Positions 35,429 to 48,300 of a stretch of 64,000 bases of DNA are shown here, in pieces. The notes below the pieces were generated by a model. It made no database searches. It was given only the letters and a program-made list of their open reading frames with translations, and was not told where the DNA came from. Origin of the DNA: Linepithema humile (lineage: Eukaryota; Arthropoda; Insecta; Hymenoptera; Formicidae); the NCBI RefSeq assembly GCF_040581485.1, contig NC_090130.1, positions 22,461,918-22,525,917 of the forward strand, read 5' to 3'. Each line of letters opens with the position of its first letter. Positions within the stretch are counted from its first letter, which is position 1. The translations under genes and the position numbers were made by a program.

Positions 35429-35636
35429 TGTCGAATGTATCGTGATTCCGTGCGATGATATCCGAGTATTATCTTTGTCCTTATATGACAAAGTACGCAG
35501 CGGTAGTGCCGTGTAAGTGTCGCGCGATAATAATTAATCGGATTTTCGCGAGTGAATCGCGAGTGAATTGTGTTCCTATACTGAGAGGAGGAGGAGGCTC
35601 AGGACGGGCATCAGGCATCGGCGGAGCAACATTGAG
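35429..35636 (+). other. Exon-like repeat unit, copy C (plus strand)
   Basis: An acceptor (tttcctgcag) precedes the unit and a moderate donor (GAG|GTATTT) follows it. Two internal blocks match minus-strand copy A: agtgccgt-taa-gtgtcgcgcgat (about 35503-35527) and ctgagaggaRgagga...gagcaac (35581-35630). Entered in phase 2 it encodes VECIVIPCDDIRVL...SGSAV before TAA at 35514. Copy A encodes VKLCARNRC...VGSAV before TAA, so both have Cys-x4-Cys and the same last four residues. Unlike A and B, the flanking intron is not similar. A second GTAAGT at 35513 overlaps the stop and could be an alternative donor. Confidence 0.4.
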
Positions 35637-35874
35637 GTATTTATCGTTTATTTATTACGCAATATTCGTAAAATATTTACAATATTTAACATTTATAGTT
35701 ATTAGATTTTTCGACATATTTATTATTTTAAAAATTACATTTTTTCAATAAATATATAGTTTTTCTATTAGATATTTTACATAAAAGATGAGTAAAAAGT
35801 TTAATATGCGTAATTATTTTTGAAATAATTATTTTTAACTGTAACACAATTCGAATATACTTTCCTTTTTACAG

Positions 35875-35913
35875 ATCAACAGAACAACAACTCCGCTGCT
35901 ACGCATCGTATTG
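35875..35913 (+). other. Candidate 39-nt micro-exon
   Basis: Strong acceptor (ctttccttttttacag) and strong donor (TTG|GTAAGT) flank 39 nt of CpG-containing sequence inside AT-rich DNA, 238 bp after exon-like unit C. It would be the next exon of the same plus-strand transcript. Downstream exons are not evident within the next kilobases. Confidence 0.35.
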
Positions 35914-36356
35914 GTAAGTCAATTCAACTTGTTTTTACTTCAATATTATTAAGATAATAGATGTAAAAATAATATAAAATATATATTCTTGCATAATACA
36001 ATGTAGACCATAAAATACTAATTGTTTGAAAGTCTTATCTCTCCGCATTTTCAAAGTATTTTGAATTGTGCAGGCATTAATTTCTAAAAACAAACTACTC
36101 TCGTTAAAACTATAAAAAAACTATTCATTACTTTGATAAATTTATTCTTTATATTTTTGTCTATTAAGACAAATATTAAAAAAAAATGAGAATTATATTA
36201 TTTTATAAATCTATTATCTTAAAATGGATAAGCTAGGAATTAAATTAGATAATTCATATTTAACTTTAGAATATGTGCATACTATAATACACGATTACTG
36301 AATATATTTATTTTTGCCAATTTTATCTTGATCTTTCCTAGCCTAACCATTTCGAC
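35914..36356. other. AT-rich, no gene recognised
   Basis: This is AT-rich intron-like sequence without visible features. Confidence 0.5.
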
Positions 36357-36485
36357 GCAAATAGCGGAAACTGAGCTGAGCTCTGCGCTATGCGTCTTGC
36401 AAAAAATTGTGCCAAAACAGTTGCTCTGAGTTTTGGGATGCAATAGCGAAAACTGAGCCAAGCTCTGCGCTAAGCATCCCGCAAA
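36357..36485. repeat. Imperfect tandem repeat, two ~46-bp copies
   Basis: Copy 1 (36357-36403) and copy 2 (36440-36485) share atagcg-aaactgagc, agctctgcgcta and the ending gcaaa. The repeat period is about 83 bp, with an unrelated spacer of about 36 bp. Confidence 0.75.
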
Positions 36486-39416
36486 CACTGAGGCGATTGC
36501 TCTCGGATTTTTCTCGGGTAAGAAATTTGATTTGCAGACACGCGCGATTGCATATAATACGAAAACGTCAGTTACACCATCCGCGATAATCTCTGTCGAG
36601 GAAGTAATATAGATACCTTACATCCTCTGAGATACACTATCGTCACGCTATTGTCTTCGAGAACACAATTCTTAAGCTGTATTTCGTCACACGCAAGCAG
36701 CATTCTATCGTAATCTCGGTTTTTTTAACATGCTTTGAAAATTACACAAAAACTTCTATATGTTTTCATTATTTTAATTGCAAGATATCTTGCAATATAT
36801 TAGAATATTGCAATGTAGAATATTCTAAGTATTTTTAAAACATTGATTATAAATTTTAACAAGCATATAAATTTGAGTGTTTTATCGAATTTTTATTGAG
36901 GAAACTTAATTTTAAATTTATCAATGGTTTTCTGGCTGGAGTGCGATTAGTCAAAGATATTCCGTATAATTATTTTTTCGAACATTTACCGAGAAAGTTA
37001 GCAGAAGAACGTGATCTAAAATGTCATAGGGACAGTATACTTAAATCAATTTCATCATTCTGTAAAAGTTGCAACAACCATCTCAACCGGTGCGCCAGAA
37101 CGTTTCGCGTCTCACAATCAGACAATTACGGGCATCGAGCGACGGGGTTACGCCTACGATCGTTTGCGTTACAAAATCGTCGGTCAGAAAGATTAACAAA
37201 AGGTTCGGGAACTGCTTCATCTGTTCTCGATCTACTGGCAATAAGAGCAAGTGCCCCTTATTTTTTATTAAATCAATTGCCTTTCGCAATTATACCCCTC
37301 ATTGAACAATTCTAAACCATCAAATAATTGCAAATTGTATAAGCGATAATTCTGTATTGACGATAATAGTATTTGATATATCAATTGAAACAATTAAACA
37401 ATTTTTTATGATTCGTTATCGAGGAACATAATAGTTAGTTTTTTGCGGTATTCCATAAAAATATTCTTTCAATATAATTAAAATAATGTCCATCCTGTAA
37501 ACATGTCCTCCCTCATATGCAAATTGGCTCTCATTCCTGGCCTATTATTTATCCTCTTCAGTCTCACGTCGCATCGATCATTCGTGATAGTTGAACGGCG
37601 GCACGACGATGTGCATTACACGCGACGCGGTTGACTTTATTGTTCATTACGATAATGAGGAGCTGAGCCCTAGGGTCTCGAGTCGCTCGGCGATCAATTA
37701 GCGAGCGCGACACGGCACGTAGGTAACTCGAAACTGGAAAATGAATTTAAAGTTGAGGAACGCGTTGCGTAGCGACCGCGGCCACAGCCAGTCTCTTTCT
37801 TTCCTCGGCATATAATCGGCGCCGAATTCGAGAGAATGCGAGATACGTGTATTAATTTCACGAGACGGCTCGTAAAACTCGTGCCTTTACGATTCTAGCA
37901 CAGATACGGCGCGGCGGGGTCGGCGCCGAGCCGGGCAGGCAGGCAGGTAGATGCAGGATCGAGCGTGCAGCACCAGGTGGGACGGGATGCTGCAAAGCCG
38001 CGCCGCGGAGGAGCACGGTCATTTATTCAAAACGTATTTATGCGCGTTAAGCGTTTAGCGCTTTGTTGCAAAAATAATTGCGTCGCTCGTTCGGCAGCGA
38101 GAGCCAGGTAGCCGACTGCGCGAATTTGACTCGACTCGATCCGACCACCGCCGGCTGTGCAAGAGGATAATTGTTTATTCCGAGCCAACGATGTATACAA
38201 CGTAACAAAGAAACGCGATGTGCCTCATTTTGCAAATTGGATGCGTCGTTCGATCATTATCCCTGCGGGACTATTATCGAGAATGTACGCGTAAATACGA
38301 GAACGGCTTAAACGAAACGTCTTTGTGCGGAATATTGTTCCGCAACGAACCGATTGTCACGCTTTTGTACATCATTGACGGATATTTGTGTGGGCGAGTA
38401 TATATTCGGTACAGATGTGTGTGTTCATGTGCGCGATATGAGAGAAAGAGGGAGAGAGAAAGAGACGCGAAAACGCAGATCACACATCAGGAGACTGAGA
38501 GACCAAAAAGAAACTAGCAGCGGGAGCACCGAGATTTTCGGCGCTCGATAATTGTTGCCGGGCCGACCCTCGTTACCTGTTTTAAAATCTGCAATGGAGA
38601 AATTCGCGACGAAGGCAGGCTCGTTCTGCTAATTGTCCGAAATTCCGAGTCAGTGTCGTAAGTAGTCGCTTTTAAGTGTTTCTCATGTGCTAGACCTCGC
38701 GCTCGCCTCGCGGGAAACGACTCGAATATTAACTAAAGTTACGTGACAACTTAGCAGGAAGTCCAATATATTTCAAAGAGCAGGCGACTTTATTAAGCGC
38801 GATTTCACGATAAGCCTCGTCGCGAGCGATTATCTATCCGACTAACGCGACTTTGACACCGCTGTCCGTCGTCGTTATTGCTTCTCTTAGACGAATTCTG
38901 GTTTCGTTGTCAAGCATATGCACTATTAATTATCGTAAAATTACAAAGGATCTAGAGAATAAAATAGAGTTTATTCTTATGCTGTAAAACAGTAGATCTA
39001 GAAAATATATGCAAATTACATTTTCCGAAAAAGTCTTTACTTTCTTTTTCCAAGTCTGTATAGATGTATTTAATTATTAATTAATTATCATTATTAATAA
39101 ATAAATAATTCTTATGTAAAGCGTAATCAAAATTTGATTCATTATGACATTTTTAATAACAATATTGTGATAAAACACTTGTGTAAATATTTTGTTGAAG
39201 TTAGTATATTTTAAGACTGAATTTTTTGCGGCTTCTTGGCAATCGCATTTAAGCACTCTTAACGGTATTCAAAGCTAACGCACGAGTCAGCCGTTTATAA
39301 AAAAAATATCGATGTTGTTTTTGATTATTTATGACTATCGTGATCTGCAGAAGAACGCGATGTCGGCTGATGGTCGTTCCGCGGCAAATGGACGCTCTCG
39401 TGGCGCGCATTTTCCG

Positions 39417-39418
<2 letters not shown>
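36486..39418. other. No gene recognised; GC-rich conserved-looking block at 37.5-38.6 kb
   Basis: The plus frame 36896-37315 (139 codons, no in-frame ATG near its start) has a Cys/Arg-containing middle but no motif I recognise. The block 37500-38650 alternates GC-rich and homeodomain-site-like ATTA/TAAT segments, as enhancers do, but nothing specific can be claimed. From 38900 the DNA is AT-rich. Confidence 0.35.

Positions 39419-39475
<57 letters not shown>
39419..39475. repeat. (CT)n microsatellite
   Basis: This is a perfect CT run of about 57 bp. It produces a Ser/Leu repeat frame on plus and an Arg/Glu repeat frame on minus, neither credible. Confidence 0.95.
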
Positions 39476-39479
<4 letters not shown>

Positions 39480-40290
39480 CTCTGTGCGCGTCGTTCTTTA
39501 CGATGCCAATTACTTGCCGAGCGATGGAACGCTTACGGGGCATTGACGAGTGGGTTCCGTTACCTCGCAGGGCGATCTTCGACTCGGCGTCGATTTGCCC
39601 TCGAAATCGAATCACCGCGGTATCGACGCGCGAGGAGAACAGCCGTCGTTGTCCCCTCACAATCATCTCGGCCGAATTCTGCCGTGCTTCTAATACATTC
39701 TTTTTTACACAAAGAGACAAATTGAATATAAACGGCGGGTATAGATAATTGGCAATAGATACGCGCGGGATCGAATACGCGCGCTTTAAATTTGCGCGCG
39801 ACGTGACGAGGCGTGCTCGCATTTTTCATACGACCAGGTATGTTAACGATCGATTCTGTAAATTGTCCGTTGTTGATTCGGCCATCGTCTTTCTCTTTCT
39901 CTTTCCCAATTACAAGGTACTTTTTCATGAAACGTAAGGGACGAGCGTAATAAATGATAGGCAATAGATCAGGCCCGATGTTATCGGTAGCTAGCAGCAA
40001 ACCCGTTCTCTCCGACCGTCCGACTCGCTTTCGGCTATGTGCTTAATTTATTCGGATGATCTTGTAAAGAACGTCTTCTAACGTGCACCTGTAAACGATG
40101 TATGCTCGGCCTAAACACCAAACGCGTGAAGCCTCTCTGCCGGCCGTCCGAATACAATCCAGCCGCCATAAAACGTCCTACTAATAACGCCGCGATCGGA
40201 CTCGTAAAAGCTGCTGAACGAAACCTGTCCCGGTTGCGATTCGATCGAGCGCCTCAAATCCTGCCTCCCGCTCTCGTCTCCTCTCCTCTC
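39476..40290. other. No gene recognised
   Basis: This is CpG-rich sequence with overlapping frames on both strands and no motif. It lies between two CT tracts and may be regulatory. Confidence 0.4.
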
Positions 40291-40314
40291 CTCTCTCTCT
40301 CTCTCTCTCTCTCT
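40291..40314. repeat. (CT)n microsatellite
   Basis: A CT run of about 24 bp within a longer pyrimidine-rich block (40260-40400). Confidence 0.85.
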
Positions 40315-43300
40315 ATTCTTCGTTTTCTTTCCTTCGTTCTTCTTTTGCCTCTCTTCTTCGTCCGACCTCGACCGACCCCCTCGACGTTTCATCCGTCGAC
40401 CCACGCCTCGCCTGCCCTCTCGATTACCGGGCTCAATAAATGCAATTAATGATCTGTCACGTCTGATCCTGACTTACTAATCGTCTGGGATCCCGTTTCA
40501 GCAGAATACCAATAGGGAATTAAAAAAAAATCTGTGGGCGTTTCGCTCCGGCCCAGCTTAGCTTATCGACAAGGCATTTCTCCAATAAACAATTTGCGCA
40601 ATAATAAAAACATGATTGGTCAAGTTCGATCGCGCTGCCGAAACGTTACTACGAATAATAGAAATATGCCGATTAGTTTGCAGCACTTCATTAATACATA
40701 TTATAGCGAACTTGCTAATGCGAATAATCGTTAAAGTTATATTTCAACTATATTTTATTATTCAAATGACGAATACAGGTGTGACTTATTTTCTTCTTAA
40801 CATAAATATTGCGAAACATTCATGTATCCACATATAGATAGATAAAATTAAATTTTGTTGCTTTATTTTGCCATTATTGTCATTCCAAGGTGAAATAAAA
40901 CGCATGCTACTTTACGTCGTGCAAGTGTGCGTGTTTCTACTAAGAAATACTTTCAATCGCGCTTCACGATTCGTCACTGCAATGCCTCGCGAATTCTTCG
41001 GTCCCTCGATATCGCACTGATCTAATCGAAGCCTCATTAACGATCCGCCAATGCAATATTACGAAGCAGTGGTTCTCCACGCGATGATTTTCTATACACG
41101 AATACGAGTTGATTTACGAAAGCGATTCATCACTCGATAAGAATGATTTAACAATTTCGAGATTCGAGATCGTTGATTAAATCTAACAGGACTTTCTTTA
41201 CGAAATTACATTTAATTAATTAAAATAGAGAGAAGCGACATGTTTGTTGACATTAAGATGATAAATTCGTGGACATCGACACGCATTATCACGCATCGAA
41301 GTCTAGGATGGAAAGCTCGATTTGCACGGAGACTTTCGGATCGCGCATCTGCGCGGTGGGTTCAACGTACCCTGTCGTAATTACCGCAAACGAACCTGAA
41401 GACAGACGACATGTAGCTCTCCGGATGCGGACAGGAGGGCCGCGCAGTCACGTAGCCGGTGAACAGGGTGGGAACGGGTCCATCGAGATCCGCGCGATGC
41501 GGCGAAAAAAGCGAGTGCCGTGAAAAGAAAGACGTGGCGGTGGCAGTCGGGGAGAAAAAGTCTTGAAATAGAAGTCAGCTGAGCGAGACTAGAGCGAACT
41601 CCCTCAATCGACGAGTAATTACCAAGACCTGCGTGAAGTGCAGTATCGAAAGAGCTCGTGCCGACAGGCGTGACCCTCCTCTACTCTCGTTGCCATCGTC
41701 CTACTCTGGCGATTCTCTTTGTTCCCCCTCGCCGGTTTTACCATCGATCTATCTGTTTCCCCCCTTTCATCTGTCCCCTCATCGTCACAGATGTGGCCAA
41801 TAACCGTGGCACCTACTCCACGTCGAATTCCAAAGAGTTAACTCGATACGCGATCACTTTGAAAGCGATATCTTCCGGTACCTTCTTGCGTCCTCGTGCG
41901 TGAAGCAGAGCCAAGCGGGAGCACGGCGCGATACATACGAACTGTTATCGGCGAAACGAACGTAATATTGTTTTCACGGTGAATCTTTCGGTCAATCGAA
42001 CGACCTCGAACATCGAGATCTTGCGTGGTTACACGAAGAAGCAGAATGCAGAACGTCTTCCATCGTTCTTCATGGTTAGCCGGTGCGCATTAGTCCGGTC
42101 TCGCACAAAGAACAACGTCTTTGCGGATACACTTCTTTCTCCGCGTACAATCATTGCACCTTTACCTTATTCACTTTTTCTCGGTCTTTCTTCTCCTCCG
42201 GCCAAAGGACCAATAATCGTAACATCTCCCTCGGAATTCCAGAGAGCGGAGAGCTCAACCGTCGCGGTGACGTCGCCGTCTAATGAGAAAGTCGAGGCTG
42301 TCCTCTCCGTGGTTCTCCGCGTGGTGATCACGGCTTACGCGCACTTCTTCCGTCCTTCGGCGACGAGTGCGAACGAGCAAGCACCTACAAGATGATTCAT
42401 GCTCATATCTATCCATGTGGAAAACGAGGAGGGACCGAGAGAAGAGAGAGCCTATGTGATCACTCTATGTGGATGCATAAACGTAAGCGCGTATCTGTGC
42501 GCGTAAATAGTCAACACGAGAAGAATGTTAAGTGCTCATCTTTTATGACGCTGCGTCATAATTAATAATAATGATAAGGCGAAAATAATGTGCGTACATT
42601 GGTGACGCAAAAACAGTCATTGGGCGCGATAATCACGAAAATGTAGAAACGCATCAAAGTTATGGGTATGTTAACACTTATAACCTAAAACCTAAAACCA
42701 TTCGAAAACAATTTTTCCAAGCTCGCGTATTAAAATAGTAAATAAGTAGATTAAAATAATTAACAACAGTTAAAATGTGTGTGTATTAATCGTACATTTA
42801 ATTATAATAGGTAGTTTTTGTTTTTACATATCGGGAAAAAATTATAATTACATTCCTGAAGTATAATAGAAGGAATCATAAAAAAGAAAAAGGTTCCAAC
42901 ACTGTGGAAAGATAAGCTTTATACGTAATATCGGCATTTAAATTCCTACCGAGAATTCAAGGACCAACAAGTATAATTTCGTTTAATGAAGACGCATCAT
43001 TTTAATCATAAATTTCACGGTGGCTGCGAGAGAACCCAATTTTCTTCTGGTTGAAAGACTACGCGCTTGAAAAAAAACATTATCAGATTAGTCACTGCTG
43101 ACCATACAACTAATGAAAAGAATATGGGGAATCAACGAATCTCGGATTGTCGGCGAAACTGTCTGATCCTCGCTATCGTAATTAATTGCCGTTGCTTTTA
43201 TCTTGGTTGTATGACTTTTAATATTTTATTTAGATTTTTATGGTGCTGAAAATAAAAGACCGCAATCATTCCTGTGCACACAATTCGAACAGTACAGAAC

Positions 43301-44620
43301 AGATTTTTATACAATTTTGCAATTTAACTAATTATTTCTGTAAAATATGAGAAACCGCGAGATTATGAACAGTTGGCTTTCGAAAGTTTTTGTAAAAGTT
43401 ATACGAGCACTTTGCGGCCGGTGTGTGACATAAATATTTTGAAATAATAAGCGCTAGCGCACACTCGAGGGTTAACATAACACGCTCTTATTGCTCAACT
43501 AGTTTTATTAAAAGAAAACGCCAGATTCTGGGTTAATGAGTCGGGATTCTAGTGTTTTAGAAGCAGGATAGAATGAATGCCGTCCAGTGTTGCCCAACCT
43601 ACCTACCGGTGGCATCCAATTTACATCATTTATACAACACACACGCGCGGTCACGCGATACAATTCCGCTTTCCCGTTTTCGGACGGTCGTGAATTATTG
43701 AACATTGTTCTCTCGGATCGGCCACCGGCCATCGAGTTGAATTCCATGCCACGGTAATTTCAATCGTCCCGTGGCATAATCGATTGTTAAAGCGGGTCGA
43801 GGACGTTGTTGCGGGATAAACGGATTCTCCATCGCGAATCTCGTTGCCTACGAGATTTCTTCTCAATGAAATCCTTCGCGGGCTGAATTTCATTAGGAAA
43901 ACACCGTGAGAGTCGAGGTGAGATCGCCGTTATGTCTCATCCGGGCTATACAAGTATCCCGCTAATGTAATCTCCGCATCATAAGTGGAGAGAAAAGTAT
44001 TTCAAGTATATGAGGAGTGATATAAGGATGCCGCCGCGCGGGACTCTCTCGAAATCGCTGCGTAAGCGTCGTGCTGCCGCACGCGGAAACCATCTGGCGA
44101 GCATCAGGATACGCGATGCAGCAACCTCGATAATTGCAGTCCCGCTTCTACTCGCAATTTCAGTTCTTCGCGCTTCTAAGACCTTTATCATCCGGACATC
44201 CGAGTAAAGTAAGAGGAAACAAGATTATCCAAAAACACAGTCCCGCTATCCCGGTACCGTTCTCGACAGGCCCCAGCATTAACGAACATTCGTGAGCCGG
44301 CGCGTGGAGGTAACCGTTCTAATTCGTCAGCAATAGCGAGCAGGGGAGTGATGTTTACATGAAATTACGGTGCGGACGCCACATCTGGTGCGCCGCCCGC
44401 GGCATTATCCTGGCCAACAACTTTTGACCGGGCCGTCCGTCGCTTCAGGGGCGGTCACGTCTCGTCAAGGGGCCACCAGGCTGGCCGGTTGAGAGGTAAC
44501 GACCCGCCGGGTCAAAGCGCGCGTCGGACGAGGATCGGGATGAGGCATCGTTTGTCCTTAACAGGAAAAAGTCACCAAGAAAACGCGCACGTCGATGTCG
44601 GCGGCGGGATGTTCGAGAGT
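40315..44620. other. No gene recognised
   Basis: A CpG-rich stretch (about 41260-42420) has several overlapping plus-strand frames, one of them 138 codons (41979-42395), without motifs. AT-rich DNA follows (42540-43440), then CpG-rich DNA again to 44620. No exon or RNA gene can be supported. Confidence 0.45.
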
Positions 44621-45240
44621 GGAGAGAGAGAGAGAGAGAGGAGAGAGAAAGAGAGAAAGAGAGAAGAGAGAAGGAAGAGATCCTCGCCCGAGATTCGATC
44701 GGTACTCGACCGTGCCCGGTGCTCCGACTCGCTGCCGGTCTCGTCTCGTGGCTCGTAGGGTCCGAACGACACCGGCACGAAAGGTCCCGTACACAGATAC
44801 ACGGAGATCGGTGATGGTAGTGGTGAGGTTGTACAAGCATTCGCGATATCGGCTGCTGGCGTAGTCGAGAGTAGTCGAATCGTGTGTTGGCAGCGACGAA
44901 GAAGTTCCGTGTATCCGTCCGATGCCGGGGCTAAGGGCGGAGGAGCGGGATGTTAAGACGACGGAGAGGTGGCGGAGGATCACAGGGAGAGAATGATGTG
45001 AAGGGAAGGATGCGACGAAGATGTGGCGAAAAGAAGGCGACGCCGGCAGGAGGAAGAGAGGTAAGGCGTGGAAGAGAAAATGAGAAAGAGAGAGAAAGAA
45101 AGAGAGAGAGAGAGGCGAAGAGGATGTTGGAAGTGCGAGATAGACGGAAAACGTGGCGGAAGAGAATCGGAACGACGAGACAAAGAGGGAAATAAGAGAA
45201 AGAGAGAGAAAGAGAGCGCGGGAGCAGAAGATGACCAGAT
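44621..45240. promoter_or_regulatory. Strand-asymmetric polypurine GC-rich island
   Basis: GA microsatellite (44621-44680) begins about 600 bp of purine-biased sequence on the plus strand (a second dense block runs 45060-45240). The resulting minus-strand 289-codon Ser/Leu frame and plus-strand Arg/Glu frames are artefacts of composition. The block resembles that at 29.1-29.6 kb and may be a promoter or 5'UTR. Confidence 0.3.
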
Positions 45241-45319
45241 CGAGATTGTTCGGCGGGGAGTGGATGCTGGCGAGCCTCTCGATGGACCACCTACCGTTCC
45301 TGATCTGATCTCTCCGTAA

Positions 45320-45378
45320 CGCTCGTTCGTCCGTCCGTCCATCCGTTCGCTCGTCCATCCGTCCGTCCGTCTGTCCCT
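45320..45378. repeat. (TCCG)n/(GTCC)n-like tetranucleotide repeat
   Basis: This is an imperfect run of cgtccgtccgtc, atccg and ctgtcc units over about 58 bp, following the polypurine island. Confidence 0.8.
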
Positions 45379-48300
45379 CGTTTGAAAGTCCCGACTTAGA
45401 CCCGCGCGACCCCGCTGTTCCCATCAATAACGCTTATAATATCTAATTAATCAGAAATTATCTAGATCTCGCCGGAAAACGGAGAACGCTAATGTAAACT
45501 CGCGGCGTCCCGCGATTATGCATTAAATTATCTTCAAATTACGCCGACATATTCTGGACAATTTTCAAGATTAGATATCAAAGAGAATGTGTCTTTTGGA
45601 TTTACATATCGCTTAAACTTACACGACTCTTTTGCAAGAATCTATTGCTTGTTTATCTCGCATGTACGATAGCATTCGTAGATATTCTTTAATAGTGAAA
45701 GTTTAACCCGATCGTAGCCGACGCGACATGATATTTGAATCATCATCTCTCTCATTAAATTAAATACTCACATTTCTCAGAATCTTCCCATAAATCGGCT
45801 CTCGCATGGCGAGCGATAGATTAATGTGTGTGGTAAATAGCATGTGCTTGTGGAAAAATAGCTGGGTCTAATACGTACGTGAGATCTCTTCCTCGTTCGA
45901 TAGATACACAATCTGTCCATACGCGGATAACAATAAGCGCCACCTAAAGCGGTACGGCTTGCGCATAATGTGTAGGTACTCGTTTGCCGAAGTTGATTCC
46001 TGGCGAATAGTGGCACACGTAGGAGGTCGCCTACGCGATGCACGATACTTATTAGACGTACGCAAGACGTAACTACGTGAATCCACAGAAGGCACAATAA
46101 GTTTGCGTAAAGAGCGAATATTGGAAACAATGCGCATGAATAAGCGTGAGACATGGCTAACATATATATATATTTTTATACGTACACATGTGTCCATAAA
46201 TATAGATACGAGCTCCTCAAAAGTCAAACTGATCAACTCTATTTTTTATAAATTTCTTTATTAAGACACATAATTAGTGCAAATGTTTATCAATTTTCTC
46301 TACTTTTTGTTTCATGGGCTTGATCTTTTTAGTTTATATAATTTTCCGTCGAAACAATGCAAACATTTTTGGTTGCTCCTATAATAGTTCAAATATTCAC
46401 GGTTTTAAATAATTTTTAATAAATGTAGATTGATATTTTTGATAGAATTAAAAATTTGATATTTATATTTAATCTCATAAAAATAATTTATTGTTTGTCA
46501 ATCCTAGAATATATTTAATAGGAGAACGATTAATTTGACTACTTTGTTACAATATTTGCATGAGATAAAAAGTCATCTCCGCGATAAACCGGAGAAAAGC
46601 AACTGTCGGATGAGGAAAATGCAATTCTGGCGAATTGAGTTTGGTCATCCGTAACATTAGCTATCACGGAAACGCACGGGAATTTCTAAAATTTTTTTTG
46701 CAACGGACGAACATTGACGTGGTACGTGTCGAATACAATGAGGCAGGCGGTGTCCAACAAGCAGTCCAATTAAATCCGGTTGTATGGTGCGGTTTTTCGT
46801 GACCGGCAACGAGCCATAAGAGAAGCGGGCTAAAACGATCGTTCCCATGCCTAACACCGTGGAACCGCGACGCACAGCGACACGAAACGGAAGATACTAA
46901 ATATCCGTGGCTACGGTATCGCATCGTTGCCCCGCCGCAAAACGAAGAACGAGGAAAAAACGACGGTTGAGCACGGGCGAAGAAACGGCAATTAATCGAA
47001 TAAATGACACGCTCGTGGTGCGGGCATCGCTAGTGGAGCGGCTAGACACGCGAGTGTAACGAATCGCGTCGATCGAGAATTAAATTTGTTCGTGATCGGT
47101 TCGACCCTTACGTTCAATGTATTTTTGCCGCTCGTGCCGCTCGATCGAAATCAACGTCTTCGCGATCAATTAGGAAATCTGCGAGACATGAAATACAGAC
47201 GAGATTCGTAACTCTGCAACTGAAGAAGATGGAATCTTATTAATATAAAATTGTTATAGCGTAACATTTTGAAAAAAAAAATTTTTTTACGTTAGACGCT
47301 TGTTTGACTTTTGCGATCGACGATTCAACTATATTTATGCATCGTTTCAACGATGAATAATATACGCGAGGATTGTTATAAATTTTATGGGAATCAATTC
47401 ATGATGCAAAGTTACAAGAATGTCGGTGTTACAAGATTGAAGACCGGCTTTTAAGACACCCCCTCAATACGGTGTTTGTATTACATCGTCTATAAATTCG
47501 AGTCGGCAGTCTAACACCTACCCCATTATAAAAGTTGCAGTCATAAAAGCTTGCCCTTGCACCTAACATGTCCGCCATTATTATTTAATAGTCTCATTAT
47601 TGTAATTGATAAGTAGCCGAGTTGTGTGTGTTTGAAAGGAACTTGCGGTAGCAGCAACACGTTTTATTACGTCGACTGTTACCGAAGGCGTGTGCGCGGC
47701 TCTTCTTGCCCTCCTCTTAATGAACGGAACTGCTCGACGCTGGTTTGATAAGAAGTCAAATTATCTCGACACTTAAGACCGGCTTCTTCAAGCCGCATTC
47801 GATACGTAAATTACCCGCCGCGTTATGCGCGGCCGCTTATTATGTTTATGCGCTAGGTTGTTTACTTATCACCCGACTAAACTACAGCGAAAACGTACAA
47901 AGTGCACCGCGCGAGTTATATGCTATCAAAGTAAGAGTCATTTACGTTACGTGTCGTAACTCTCGCGGATTTTTTTATGTTTTATAATTGCTCAGACCTG
48001 TAATATATAGGAAAATATAGGTAAAGTTCAAAGAATGCAAATATAATAGCACTCTGTAAATAATATTAATTATTACTATATCGTATTATAGAAAAAAATT
48101 GCTATGTCGTATTAGCAAAGAGCATAGGAATTAATATTAAAAAAAAATTATTTTTATCAGTTTTAAGAAGAATATTCTCTTGACTTTGGCAGTATTTTTA
48201 CGCGCGGTATACGTTTGCAGTTCTCAAGGGTATACGGCAAATTTCTACATCGCGAAGTTAACATGTCCGTTACACGCGCGCCAGCGAACAGGGAACGAGA

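Noticed and set aside
44558..45427. 289-codon minus-strand frame
   Set aside because: It is almost entirely Ser/Leu/Phe/Arg from a polypyrimidine tract, with overlapping frames in all registers and no motif. It is a composition artefact.
47097..47107. GGTTCGACCCT, a match to the tRNA B-box consensus
   Set aside because: The flanking bases do not form a T-arm stem, and no A-box, anticodon arm or acceptor stem can be placed around it.
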